A stretch of 64,000 bases of DNA, taken from NCBI RefSeq assembly GCF_024211275.1, contig NZ_JAMLDX010000011.1, positions 62,001-126,000 of the forward strand, given 5' to 3'. This DNA comes from Sphingomonas tagetis. Lineage in GTDB: Bacteria; Pseudomonadota; Alphaproteobacteria; Sphingomonadales; Sphingomonadaceae. Position 1 is the stretch's first letter. The number at the start of each line of letters is the position of its first letter. Positions 11,903-19,400 of this stretch are shown here, piece by piece. The notes beneath the pieces were generated by a model that was given only the letters and a program-made list of their open reading frames with translations, was not told where the DNA came from and made no database searches. A program made the position numbers and the translations under genes.

Positions 11903-11958
11903 GCTTCTGTTGCTCGGTGCTCCCCCTACCGCCGGAATCCGCTTCTGTTGCCCGGTGC
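11903..11958. repeat. 18-bp direct repeat beside the tmRNA gene
   Basis: GCTTCTGTTGCTCGGTGC (11903-11920) is repeated as GCTTCTGTTGCCCGGTGC (11941-11958), 17 of 18 bases equal, with 20 bases between. It lies where the coding piece of ssrA should end. It may be a duplicated 3' end, as left by integration events at tmRNA genes, or chance duplication. Confidence 0.8.
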
Positions 11959-12240
11959 GGTCCAACCGCGCATTTTAGAATAATCCTAGACCGTTAGGTC
12001 TTGGGATTACGCCGCAATAGCGAGTGCTTCGTTATCGTTGGCACTTGTGTGTATGGGCCGTCGCGGTGGTCCCATTCCGAACGAAAGAAGCGCTTTTCAA
12101 CACACGTCGATCCTGGTTCGGCCCCGTCAGAAACGGTGTCCAAGAACACCACCTTATGGTGGAGCCGCCGGGTACTGCCCCCGGGTCCGCTGCATCTATT
12201 GCACGCCACAATTTATCGTCATAGCCGGGCGAACCCGGCG
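11945..12240 (-). ncRNA. ssrA: Two-piece, circularly permuted tmRNA (ssrA); outer ends approximate
   Basis: Read on the minus strand, the acceptor piece comes first and ends in CGGCTCCACCA with the CCA at 12157-12159. A 31-base intervening loop (12126-12156) follows. The coding piece starts GGGGCCGAACCAGGATCGAC at 12125. GGGGCCG pairs with CGGCTCC in a 7-bp acceptor stem whose third pair is G-U, the alanine identity element. The resume codon GCC is at 12042-12040 and the tag reads ANDNEALAIAA, stopping at TAA (12009-12007). The T-arm-like stem CCGGG/CCCGG encloses GGCAGTA in place of a normal T-loop. tmRNA rescues stalled ribosomes and tags the product for proteolysis. The outer ends are estimates. 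Confidence 0.92.
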
Positions 12241-12293
12241 GAACCGATATAGGGTGCGGGGCGGAGTTTTGAAAGAGGTTGCCGCGCCCGCGA

Positions 12294-12335
12294 AAATCCC
12301 CCCTAAAAATACTGGGATTTGGCCTTCACAAGGCC
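12294..12335 (+). promoter_or_regulatory. Inverted repeats upstream of the Rrf2 gene
   Basis: AAATCCC (12294-12300) and GGGATTT (12314-12320) are mirrored across 13 bases, and GGCCTTCACAAGGCC (12321-12335) is a perfect 6+3+6 inverted repeat directly after. Both sit 25-70 bases ahead of the regulator start, where an autoregulatory operator would be expected. Which one, if either, is bound is unknown. Confidence 0.45.
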
Positions 12336-12360
12336 ATAAAGGGGGTGCAAGGAAATTGTC

Positions 12361-12792
12361 ATGCTTACCCAGCGTTCCCGTTACGCCCTGCGCGCCATGC
12401 TTTTTCTGGCGAAGCAGCCGGTGGACGGCGCGCCGACGCCGATGACGCGAATTGCCGCCGAGGCCAATGTACCGCGCAAGTTCCTCGAGCTGATCCTGGC
12501 CGATCTGCGCGAGGCGGGGTTCCTCGATTCGACGCGCGGCAAGATGGGCGGCTATCGCCTGTCGCGGCCCAAGCATCTGATTTCGCTGGGCGAGATCATC
12601 CGAGTGATCGAAGGACCGCTGGCGCTAGTGCCGTGCGTCAGCCGTACCGCCTATCGCCCATGCCTCGACTGCAAGGACGAGGCGAGCTGCGCGATCCGCC
12701 ACGCCATGGCGCGCGTGCGCGACGAGACCGCGCGCATCCTCGACGGCACGAGCCTCGCCGACGCGACCGCCGAGGAACTGGCAGCGGCCTAA
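12361..12792 (+). CDS. Rrf2-family transcriptional regulator, probable Fe-S sensor
   Basis: The 143-residue protein begins [17 protein letters not shown], the Rrf2 winged-helix start, with [18 protein letters not shown] as the recognition helix and the [11 protein letters not shown] wing. Four cysteines, C92, C101, C104 and C110, follow in [20 protein letters not shown], in the loop where IscR, RirA and NsrR bind an iron-sulfur cluster; H114 may be a further ligand. It is therefore likely to sense iron, Fe-S status or NO. No isc or suf genes are adjacent, so its regulon is not given by context. Ribosome site AAGGAAA at about 12349. Confidence 0.9.
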   Translation: MLTQRSRYALRAMLFLAKQPVDGAPTPMTRIAAEANVPRKFLELILADLREAGFLDSTRGKMGGYRLSRPKHLISLGEIIRVIEGPLALVPCVSRTAYRPCLDCKDEASCAIRHAMARVRDETARILDGTSLADATAEELAAA

Positions 12793-13223
12793 GCGCCTCC
12801 GTTCTTCCTGCGCAGCTCGTCGCGGATCTCGCGCAGCAGCACGACATCGGCCGGATCGGCGGCGGGGGCTTCCTCGGGCTTGGCGATGACCTTGTTGAGC
12901 GCGCGGATCAGCAGGAAGATGATGAAGGCGATGATCAGGAAGTTCACCGCCTGCGTGACGAACTCGCCATAGCCCAGCAGCGGCACACCGGCCTTTTTGA
13001 GTGCGGCATAGTCGGTCGAGCCCTGAAGGTTTGCCGGTACCTCGCCCAGCACCAGGAAATAGCTCGAAAAGTCGAGTCCGCCGAAGATCTTGCCGATCAC
13101 CGGCATGATGATGTCCTCGGTCAGCGAGGTGACGATCTTGCCGAACGCGGCGCCGATGATCACCGCGACGGCGAGGTCGAGCACGTTGCCGCGGGCGATG
13201 AAGGCCCTGAATTCCTTGATCAT
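12789..13223 (-). CDS. mscL: Large-conductance mechanosensitive channel MscL
   Basis: MscL opens at extreme membrane tension to release osmolytes on hypo-osmotic shock. The 144-residue protein has the conserved start [21 protein letters not shown] (read in part), TM1 with [10 protein letters not shown], a periplasmic loop, TM2 ([20 protein letters not shown]) and a charged C-terminal helix ending [14 protein letters not shown] 13223 is preceded by GGGGAG. Its 3' end overlaps the Rrf2 gene tail by four bases, convergent. Confidence 0.96.
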   Translation of the reverse strand: MIKEFRAFIARGNVLDLAVAVIIGAAFGKIVTSLTEDIIMPVIGKIFGGLDFSSYFLVLGEVPANLQGSTDYAALKKAGVPLLGYGEFVTQAVNFLIIAFIIFLLIRALNKVIAKPEEAPAADPADVVLLREIRDELRRKNGGA

Positions 13224-13241
13224 GACGCTCCCCTTGTCTGC

Positions 13242-13323
13242 GCGGCACCGGCTCGCTCCCCCACCCGGCCACCCATAGGATATTGCCGTTGGGTGGCCGG
13301 GTGGGGGAGCGGGCCGGTGCCGC
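13242..13323. repeat. 82-bp palindromic element, copy 1
   Basis: Two 34-base arms (13242-13275 and 13290-13323) are inverted repeats differing at one position, around a 14-base core (13276-13289). The right arm begins TGGGTGGCCGGGTGGGGGAG. A second copy of the same 34+14+34 geometry lies at 31551-31632. The element sits between divergent mscL and lemA, about 20 bases from the mscL start. It resembles a REP/MITE-type dispersed element with no coding capacity. Confidence 0.9.
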
Positions 13324-13406
13324 AGCCAACAAAGTCTAACCGCGTGATTCATCTGGATCAATGCGCGGTCCATTGCGCAGGCGGCACGGTGTCCCTACCT
13401 TCGCCG

Positions 13407-13426
13407 GTGTCGTATCGATGCGACAC
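13407..13426 (+). promoter_or_regulatory. 20-bp near-palindrome upstream of the lemA cluster
   Basis: GTGTCGTATCGATGCGACAC is symmetrical except at one base pair (9 of 10). It lies 54 bases before the lemA ATG, a typical operator position. No regulator gene adjacent explains it. Confidence 0.45.
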
Positions 13427-13479
13427 ACGTCAATTGAGCGTATCGCAAACATGCGGCACGCCTGGAGGGATGGTTCGAC

Positions 13480-14064
13480 ATGAAGCTTCGTCTGGTTGCC
13501 GCGATGGCTGGCGCTGTGCTGCTGTCCGCCTGCGGGCTCAACAGTGTGCCGACCGCGGAAGAGAATGCGAAGGCGAAATGGGCCGAGGTGCAGAACCAGT
13601 ATCAGCGCCGCGCCGATCTCATCCCCAATCTCGTCTCGACGGTGAAGGCTGCCGGGGCGCAGGAAAAGGCCATTCTGGTCGAGGTGACACAGGCGCGCGC
13701 CGCGGCGACTCAGGTCAAGGTGAGCGACGCGGACCTGACCGACCCGGCCAAGCTGCAGGCCTATGAGCGGGCGCAGGCCGGCGTCACGCTGTCGCTGCAG
13801 CGGCTGCAGGAGGCTTATCCCGAACTGAAGTCGCAGGCCAATTATGCGACGCTGATGACTCAGCTCGAGGGCACCGAGAACCGCATCGGCATTTCGCGCC
13901 GCGACTATAACGAGGCGGTGCAGGGCTATAACACCACGATCCGCACCTTCCCCGACGCGATCGGCGCCAAGATCTTCTACGGGGCCAAGCCGATGGTGCC
14001 GTTCCAGGCGACCACGCCCGGCGCGGATACGGCGCCCAAGGTCGAATTCGGCAACGGCAGCTGA
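13480..14064 (+). CDS. LemA family lipoprotein
   Basis: The 194-residue protein starts with a lipobox signal peptide (MKLRLVAAMAGAVLLSAC) and continues with the LemA core: ENAKAKWAEVQNQYQRRADLIPNLV, then long helices and a second block NRIGISRRDYNEAVQGYNTTI with FPDAIGA and FYGAKPMVPFQ. LemA proteins form an alpha-helical bundle; their biochemical role is not settled. A GGAGGGATGG site precedes ATG 13480. Three TPM-domain genes follow at short distance or with overlaps, a partnership seen in many bacteria and suggestive of an envelope complex. Confidence 0.92.
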   Translation: MKLRLVAAMAGAVLLSACGLNSVPTAEENAKAKWAEVQNQYQRRADLIPNLVSTVKAAGAQEKAILVEVTQARAAATQVKVSDADLTDPAKLQAYERAQAGVTLSLQRLQEAYPELKSQANYATLMTQLEGTENRIGISRRDYNEAVQGYNTTIRTFPDAIGAKIFYGAKPMVPFQATTPGADTAPKVEFGNGS

Positions 14065-14083
14065 TCGGCGGCGGGGCCGGCTG

Positions 14084-14584
14084 ATGGACGCAAGGGCGCC
14101 GATGCTCGCCGCAGGAGTGGCATTGGCGGCCTGTGGCGGTCAGGCGGAACCGAAGCGTGAATCGCCCGTCTCGCCGGGCCGGGTGGTCGATCGTGCCAAT
14201 CTGCTGACGGTAGCGGAGGAAGCTCGGCTCGAACGTGCGCTCGCCCGTTCCGAGCGCAGGACGCGCGCTCAATTCGTGGTCGCGACCGTACCCGACCTCA
14301 AGGGGAAGTCGATCGTGGACTTTGGCGTGGATCTGGGCCGCGAATTGGGCGTCGGACGTTACGATATCGACGACGGCGTCATGCTGATCGTCGCACCCAC
14401 GGAGCGGCAGGTGCGGATCGAAGTCGGATACGGTCTCGAAGGTATTTTACGCGACGTGGAGGCGAAGGCGATCATCGACGGGAAGATCATGCCGCGCTTT
14501 CGCCGGGGCGATATGGGCGGCGGCATTCTCGCCGGCAGCGCCGTGATCATGCGTGAGATCGACGTGCCGGGAGCGACGCCGTGA
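14084..14584 (+). CDS. TPM-domain lipoprotein (first of three TPM proteins)
   Basis: The product of 166 residues has a short lipoprotein signal (MLAAGVALAACGG within the first 20 residues) and then one TPM domain: GRVVDRANLLTVAEEARLE, FVVATVPDL, DDGVMLIVAPTERQVRIEVG, YGLEGILRD and GGGILAGSAVI. TPM folds are proposed as photosystem-repair phosphatases or chaperones in plants; in bacteria the role is open. It lacks the membrane helix and glycine tail of its downstream paralogue. Together with that gene it looks like a tandem duplication. Its stop overlaps the next start as GTGA. Confidence 0.85.
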   Translation: MDARAPMLAAGVALAACGGQAEPKRESPVSPGRVVDRANLLTVAEEARLERALARSERRTRAQFVVATVPDLKGKSIVDFGVDLGRELGVGRYDIDDGVMLIVAPTERQVRIEVGYGLEGILRDVEAKAIIDGKIMPRFRRGDMGGGILAGSAVIMREIDVPGATP

Positions 14585-15390
14585 AAATGGCCCGTTTCCT
14601 CGTCGCGCTGATGCTGGGCGTGCTGTCGTTGGGCAGCGCGGCGCGGGCGCAGACCTTTCCCAAGCTGACCGGCCGGGTGGTCGATGCGGCGAGCCTGCTC
14701 TCGCCCGAGCAGGAAGCGCAGCTCGCCGCGATGTCGACCGCGACCGAGAAGGCGACGGGGCGGCAGCTGGTGGTGGCGACGGTGCCCGACCTGCAGGGCT
14801 ATCCGATCGAGGATTATGGCTACAAGCTCGGCCGGGCGTGGCAGATCGGGCAAGCCAAGGCCAATAACGGCATCATCCTGATCGTCGCGCCCAATGAGCG
14901 GCGCATCCGGATCGAGGTCGGCTATGGGCTCGAACCGATCATGACCGATGGGCTGTCGGGCATCATCATCCGTGACACGATCACGCCGCTGTTCAAGGCG
15001 GGCAAGATGGGCGAAGGCATCATCGCTGGCGCGAGCGCGATCAACGAGCAGCTCAAACTGCCGCTGGAGGCCGCCGAAGCGCGGGCGAAGAAGCTGATCG
15101 ACGAAGGCCAGCGCAAGCAGCGCAGCGGCGGGGGCGGCGCCAATATCGTCACCATCATCTTCTGGCTCGGTATTCTGCTGTTCGTGATTCTGCCGATCGT
15201 GTTCGGCTCGGCCAAGGGCCGGCGTTATCGCCGTGGTGGCGGGCCGGTGGTGATCTGGGGGCCGGGCTGGGGGGGATCGGGCGACGGCGGCTCATGGGGC
15301 GGCGGCGGTGGCGACTGGGGCGGCGGAGGCGGTGGTTTCTCCGGCGGCGGCGGGTCGTTCGGCGGCGGCGGCGCATCGGGGGGCTGGTGA
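14581..15390 (+). CDS. TPM-domain membrane protein with glycine-rich tail (YgcG-like)
   Basis: The GTG at 14581 overlaps the preceding stop. The 269-residue protein has a signal peptide ending near SAARAQ. A TPM domain follows (LTGRVVDAASLLSPEQEAQL, VVATVPDLQGYPIEDYG, GIILIVAPNERRIRIEVGYG), then a transmembrane helix near 195-212 (IVTIIFWLGILLFVILPIVF). The tail is GGG/W-rich. This is the usual architecture of the bacterial YgcG/TPM partner of LemA. The tail probably faces the cytoplasm or membrane surface; function unknown. TGATG links it to the next gene. Confidence 0.88.
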   Translation: MKMARFLVALMLGVLSLGSAARAQTFPKLTGRVVDAASLLSPEQEAQLAAMSTATEKATGRQLVVATVPDLQGYPIEDYGYKLGRAWQIGQAKANNGIILIVAPNERRIRIEVGYGLEPIMTDGLSGIIIRDTITPLFKAGKMGEGIIAGASAINEQLKLPLEAAEARAKKLIDEGQRKQRSGGGGANIVTIIFWLGILLFVILPIVFGSAKGRRYRRGGGPVVIWGPGWGGSGDGGSWGGGGGDWGGGGGGFSGGGGSFGGGGASGGW

Positions 15391-16064
15391 TGGCGCGGAA
15401 ATTTACCCCCGAAGAACACGCCGTGGTCACCGCAGCTGTGGCGCAGGCCGAACGCGGCACCGATGGCGAGATCGTCACGATCGTCACCGACTGGTCGGAC
15501 CATTATCATGACGTCTCGCTCTATTATGCCGCGGCGGTGATGGTCGCGGCGCTGGGGCTGTTCGCGGTGTTTCCGGGGCTGCTCGATGCCAAGCTCGCCT
15601 GGTTCACCGGCGGTTGGGGCGAGGCGGAACGGCATGTCGAGCTGGCGCTGCTGGTGGTGGTGCAGGCGGTGCTGTTCCTGGCGGTGCGGTTCGGGTTCGA
15701 GGCGCTGCCGTTCCGCGGGCTGCTGATTCCGAGCGCGGTGCGCGGGCGGCGGGTGCGGCGGCGCGCGGTGCAGTTCTTCAAGGCGAGCGCCGAGAAGCGA
15801 ACGGTGGCGCGGGTCGGGGTGCTGCTCTACCTCAGCCTTGCCGAGCATCGCGCCGAGATCGTCGCGGACGAAGCGATCGTCGCCAAGGTCAAGGACGAGG
15901 TGTGGGGCGAGGCGATGGTCGCTTTGGTCGACCGCATCCGCGCCGGCGACCCGGCGGGCGGAATGGCCGCCGCGGTGACACGGATCGGCGTGGTGCTGAG
16001 CGAGCATTTTCCCAAGACGAGCGAGGACCCCAACGAGCTTCCCGACCGGCTGATCGAGCTGTGA
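15390..16064 (+). CDS. TPM-domain membrane protein (third TPM protein)
   Basis: The 224-residue product starts at ATG 15390, overlapping the previous stop by one base. It has no signal peptide; the first TPM half (FTPEEHAVVTAAVAQAERGTD, GEIVTIV) is interrupted by two hydrophobic segments (YYAAAVMVAALGLFAVF and LALLVVVQAVLFLAVRFGF). The TPM second half then follows (VGVLLYLSLAEHRAEIVADE, GGMAAAVTRIGVVL). This split arrangement is found in the small TPM partner of YgcG-like proteins. It completes a LemA-TPM-TPM-TPM set. Its stop overlaps the Nudix start (GTGA). Confidence 0.85.
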   Translation: MARKFTPEEHAVVTAAVAQAERGTDGEIVTIVTDWSDHYHDVSLYYAAAVMVAALGLFAVFPGLLDAKLAWFTGGWGEAERHVELALLVVVQAVLFLAVRFGFEALPFRGLLIPSAVRGRRVRRRAVQFFKASAEKRTVARVGVLLYLSLAEHRAEIVADEAIVAKVKDEVWGEAMVALVDRIRAGDPAGGMAAAVTRIGVVLSEHFPKTSEDPNELPDRLIEL

Positions 16065-16591
16065 GCGCGCCGGATGCCGATGCGCCGGTCGAGACCGTCT
16101 GGCAGGGCAAGTTCATCGCGGCGAAGAAACAGGGGCGGTGGGAATATGTCTCGCGGGCGCGGGGCATCCGGGCGGCGGTGATCGTCGCGATCGACGACGG
16201 GCATCTGATCCTGGTCGAGCAACATCGCGTGCCGCTGGGGCGGGCGTGTCTCGAGCTGCCGGCGGGGCTGGTCGGGGACGACAGCGATGGCGAGGCGGTC
16301 GAGATCGCTGCGGCTCGCGAGCTGGAGGAGGAGACCGGCTATCGCGCGGGGCGAATCGAGTCGCTCGGCGAGTATTTTTCCTCGCCCGGCATGGTAAGTG
16401 AGAGCTTCACGCTGGTCCGCGCTTTCGATCTCGAGCGCATTGGCGAGGGCGGCGGGGTGGAGGGCGAAGGCATCACCGTCCATCGCGTGAAGCTGACCGA
16501 CGTGCCGGCCTTTGTCGATCGATGCCGCGCGCGGGGCATGGCGATCGACGTCAAATTGCTGCTGGTGCTGGCGCCGTCATTGCTCGGCTGA
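16061..16591 (+). CDS. Nudix hydrolase, ADP-ribose pyrophosphatase-like
   Basis: The GTG at 16061 is used because it overlaps the preceding stop and gives a 176-residue Nudix protein. The Nudix box is intact: G, five residues, E, seven residues, RELEEETGY, matching GX5EX7REUXEEXGU. Upstream AAVIVAIDDGHLILVEQHRVP is typical of the ADP-ribose/NDP-sugar branch. It would hydrolyse ADP-ribose or a related nucleoside diphosphate derivative in the cytoplasm. Co-location with the LemA/TPM genes may be mere operon neighbourhood. Confidence 0.9.
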   Translation: MSAPDADAPVETVWQGKFIAAKKQGRWEYVSRARGIRAAVIVAIDDGHLILVEQHRVPLGRACLELPAGLVGDDSDGEAVEIAAARELEEETGYRAGRIESLGEYFSSPGMVSESFTLVRAFDLERIGEGGGVEGEGITVHRVKLTDVPAFVDRCRARGMAIDVKLLLVLAPSLLG

Positions 16592-16624
16592 TCGCGATTT
16601 CAAAGCGCGGTCCAGCCCCCGGCA

Positions 16625-16906
16625 TCAACGAAAATTGTCGGCGTAGGCCTGCAGCTTGAGCTTGCGCTGCGGCGCGGGGACGACGTGGTAGGCGATGTTC
16701 TCGCGCGCGGCATAGTCCTGCGCGGCTTCGAGCGTCGGGAAGTTGAGGCGAAGCTGCGCACGGGTGTCGCCCGAGCCGGCCCAGCCGGTGAGCGGGTCGG
16801 CTTGCTGCTGTTCGGCAGGATCGAATTCGAGCACCCAGCGGTCGGTGCGGGCGCGGCCCGACTGCATGGCGTTCTTGGGGCGCTGATAGATGCGTGCGGT
16901 GGACAT
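16625..16906 (-). CDS. NADH dehydrogenase accessory subunit, NDUFS4-like (ETC complex I conserved region)
   Basis: The 93-residue protein MSTARIYQRPKNAMQSGRAR continues with TDRWVLEFDP, DPLTGWAGSGDTRAQLRLNF, AQDYAARENIAYHVVPAPQR and KSYADNFR-like YADNF. These are the diagnostic blocks of the NDUFS4/18-kDa subunit of respiratory Complex I, which occurs in alphaproteobacteria and mitochondria. It is encoded away from the nuo operon, as usual. ATG 16906 is preceded by AGGAGCCTCTC read on the minus strand. It begins 10 bases after the hrpB stop, so the two are likely cotranscribed. Confidence 0.93.
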   Translation of the reverse strand: MSTARIYQRPKNAMQSGRARTDRWVLEFDPAEQQQADPLTGWAGSGDTRAQLRLNFPTLEAAQDYAARENIAYHVVPAPQRKLKLQAYADNFR

Positions 16907-16916
16907 GAGAGGCTCC

Positions 16917-19385
16917 TTATCGTGTCCCTGCGCGCCTTGCATCCGCATTTTTGGTGCGCAGCGTGGCGTTGGCGGCGGCGGGGTCGTCCGGCCAGGGGTG
17001 ACGCGGGTAGCGGCCGCGCATTTCCTTGGCGACATCGGCCCAGCTGCCCTTCCAGAAGCCGGGCAGGTCGCGGGTGGTCTGGATCGGGCGGCCGGCGGGT
17101 GAAGTGAGCGAGAGGATCAGCGGGATGCCGTCGCCAATGGTGGGATGCGCGGCGAGACCGAACAGGGATTGCACGCGCATCTCGGCGGTGGGGCCGGCCT
17201 CGGCGGCATAGTCGATTTCGTGGCTGGAGCCGGCGGGGGTTTCGAAGCGGGCGGGGGCGCGGCGCTCGAGCAGCTTCTGGCCGTCCCAGCCGAGGCGGTT
17301 TTGCAGCGCTTGCGTGAGCGATTCGGGCGGAACCGCGTCGAGACGGCGCTTGCCGGCGAGCGCGGGCGGGAGCCAGTCGTCGAGCTCGGCGATGAGCGCG
17401 GCGTCGGACAGCGCGTCGATCCCGGCATAGGCGGCGCGCGTGCGCAGAGCGTGACCGGTTGCGGACCATGGCAGCAGGTCGAGGCCATGCTTGCGGACGC
17501 CTTCGAGCAGGGCGTCGGTGATTTCGCCGGGGTCGGCGTGCGTGTCGGGGCCGGACGAGAGGCGGATCGCGCCGAGGCGGCGCTCGCGCGTGGCCTCGAC
17601 GCGGCCGGTCGCGGGATCGAAGCGGACGGTGCGGCGGGTCTCGATCCGATGGGCGAAGAGGGTTTCGACCGTGGCGGCGTCGATCGGCGCGGCGGAGAGA
17701 ATGCGCGCGCCTGCGGCCATGCCCTGCGTCTCGGCGACGGCGAGCCAGTCGTGGCGGGCGACCGAGGACGTCGGGTCGAGGCGGAAACCGCGGCCGCCGG
17801 CCGACGCCCAGGTCTCGCCGGTGTCGTCGCGGCGCCTGGCGATGCGGTCGGGGAAGGCGAGGGCGATGCAGGTGGCGACGGCCTCGGCCGAGCTTTGCTC
17901 GGCACCCACCCCCAGCCCCTCCCTTGCAGGGAGGGGAGCGAGTTTGGACCATCTGTCGGCGAGCTTTCGGGCATTTTCGGCGCGCTGCCCGCGTTCGGTG
18001 CGCCAGCGGCGCAGGCGATGTTCGAGGTCGGCATCGGGACCGCCAAGGCCGCGCTCGCCGAGCAGGACGGCGACCTGTGCGGCGGTCGAGGCGAGGCCGA
18101 TTGCGGCGGCGCGAGCGAGCATATGGCCGAGGCGTGGAGGCAAGGGCAGGCGGGCGATGGCCTTGCCGTGCGGGGTGGGACGGCCATCGGGGTCGAGCGC
18201 CTCGAGCGCGGTCAAGCGGGTGCGGGCTTCCTGCACCGCAGCTTCGGGGGGTGGATCGAGCCAGTTGAGGTCGCGCGGGTCGGACACGCCCCATAAGGCG
18301 CAATCGAGCGTGAGCGCGGACAGGTCCGCTTCGAGGATTTCGGGCGGGTCGAAGCGCGGCAGGCCGGCGGTGGCGGCGGCTTCCCACAGGCGATAGGCGG
18401 TGCCCGGCCCCTGCCGCGCGGCGCGCCCGGCGCGCTGTATGACCGCGGCCTGGCTGGCGCGTTCGGTGACCAGACGGGTCATACCGGCGGCGCGGTCGTA
18501 GCGCGGGCGGCGGGCGAGGCCGGAATCCACAACGACGCGAATTCCGTCGAGCGTCAGCGAGGTCTCGGCGATCGATGTGGCGAGGACGATTTTGCGGCGG
18601 TTTTGGGGGTCGGGCGCGATCGCGGCACGCTGCGCGGCGGGGTCGAGGCTGCCGTGGAGCTTGTGCAGGATCGTGCCGGGGGGCGGATCGAGGCGCTCCG
18701 CGGTACGCTCGATCTCGGCAACGCCGGGGAGGAAGGCGAGGATGCCGCCTTCACTTTCGCGGAGGGCCTGGCGGATCGCGGCGGCGACGCTGTCCTCGAT
18801 CCGGGCTTCGGCGGCGCGGCCGAGATGGATGAGATCAAGCGGATGGCTGCGGCCCTCGCTTTCGATTACCGGGGCGTCGCCCATCAAGGCCGAGAAGCGC
18901 GCGCCGTCGAGCGTGGCGGACATGGCGACGAGGCGCAGGTCTGGCCGTAAGGCCGCTTGGGCATCCAGCGCGAGCGCAAGGCCGAAGTCGCTGTCGAGGC
19001 TGCGTTCATGGACTTCGTCGAACAGCACCGCCGATACGCCGGCGAGTTCGGGATCGGCCTGGATGCGATTGACGAAAATACCCTCGGTGACGACCGTCAC
19101 TCGGGTCTGCGCCGAGCGACGCGTGTCCATGCGGGTGGCATAGCCATAGGTCTTGCCGACGGGTTCGCTGGCGAGGTTCGCCATGCGCTCGGCGGCGGCG
19201 CGGGCGGCGAGACGGCGGGGGGAGAGGAGGAGGATTTCGCCGGTGCACCAGTCTTCGGTCAGGAGCGCCGGGGCGACCGCGGTGGTCTTGCCGGCGCCGG
19301 GCGGGGCGACGAGGACCGCGTTGTTCGTCTCGCGCAGCGCCGCGAGGAGGTCGGGCAGGACGGCGTGGATCGGAAGGCCGGTCAT
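16917..19385 (-). CDS. hrpB: ATP-dependent RNA helicase HrpB
   Basis: This DEAH-type helicase has 822 residues from ATG 19385. Walker A is VAPPGAGKTT (K33), the DEAH box reads DEVH in VLFDEVHERSLDSDFG, SAT motif III is MSATLDG, and motif VI is QRAGRAARQGPG. Ratchet, winged-helix and HrpB-specific C-terminal domains follow. Substrate is unknown in most bacteria. At about residues 483-495 the protein carries APLPAREGLGVGAEQ, encoded by a GC palindrome of a dispersed repeat family: an apparent in-frame insertion in the helical linker. A further upstream in-frame reading to 19520 lacks family similarity. Confidence 0.94.
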   Translation of the reverse strand: MTGLPIHAVLPDLLAALRETNNAVLVAPPGAGKTTAVAPALLTEDWCTGEILLLSPRRLAARAAAERMANLASEPVGKTYGYATRMDTRRSAQTRVTVVTEGIFVNRIQADPELAGVSAVLFDEVHERSLDSDFGLALALDAQAALRPDLRLVAMSATLDGARFSALMGDAPVIESEGRSHPLDLIHLGRAAEARIEDSVAAAIRQALRESEGGILAFLPGVAEIERTAERLDPPPGTILHKLHGSLDPAAQRAAIAPDPQNRRKIVLATSIAETSLTLDGIRVVVDSGLARRPRYDRAAGMTRLVTERASQAAVIQRAGRAARQGPGTAYRLWEAAATAGLPRFDPPEILEADLSALTLDCALWGVSDPRDLNWLDPPPEAAVQEARTRLTALEALDPDGRPTPHGKAIARLPLPPRLGHMLARAAAIGLASTAAQVAVLLGERGLGGPDADLEHRLRRWRTERGQRAENARKLADRWSKLAPLPAREGLGVGAEQSSAEAVATCIALAFPDRIARRRDDTGETWASAGGRGFRLDPTSSVARHDWLAVAETQGMAAGARILSAAPIDAATVETLFAHRIETRRTVRFDPATGRVEATRERRLGAIRLSSGPDTHADPGEITDALLEGVRKHGLDLLPWSATGHALRTRAAYAGIDALSDAALIAELDDWLPPALAGKRRLDAVPPESLTQALQNRLGWDGQKLLERRAPARFETPAGSSHEIDYAAEAGPTAEMRVQSLFGLAAHPTIGDGIPLILSLTSPAGRPIQTTRDLPGFWKGSWADVAKEMRGRYPRHPWPDDPAAANATLRTKNADARRAGTR
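17916..17936. repeat. CCCCTCCC/GGGAGGGG palindromic unit inside hrpB
   Basis: CCCCTCCCT (17916-17924), TGC, AGGGAGGGG (17928-17936) form a perfect 9-bp stem. The flank CACCCACCCCCAG belongs to the same commonly dispersed element. A sister unit lies at 23524-23545. Its length keeps the hrpB frame open. Confidence 0.85.
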
Positions 19386-19400
19386 GCGGCGACTCCCGCG

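Noticed and set aside
12066..12082. String resembling the conserved 5S rRNA core (GGTGGTCCCATTCCGAAC)
   Set aside because: It lies within the coding piece of the tmRNA; no 5S-length folded RNA or neighbouring 16S/23S genes exist, and the ssrA acceptor stem and tag frame explain the region.
11994..12252. Small open frames on both strands between the beta-lactamase-fold gene and rrf2
   Set aside because: They overlap the tmRNA gene and have no ribosome sites or protein-like composition.
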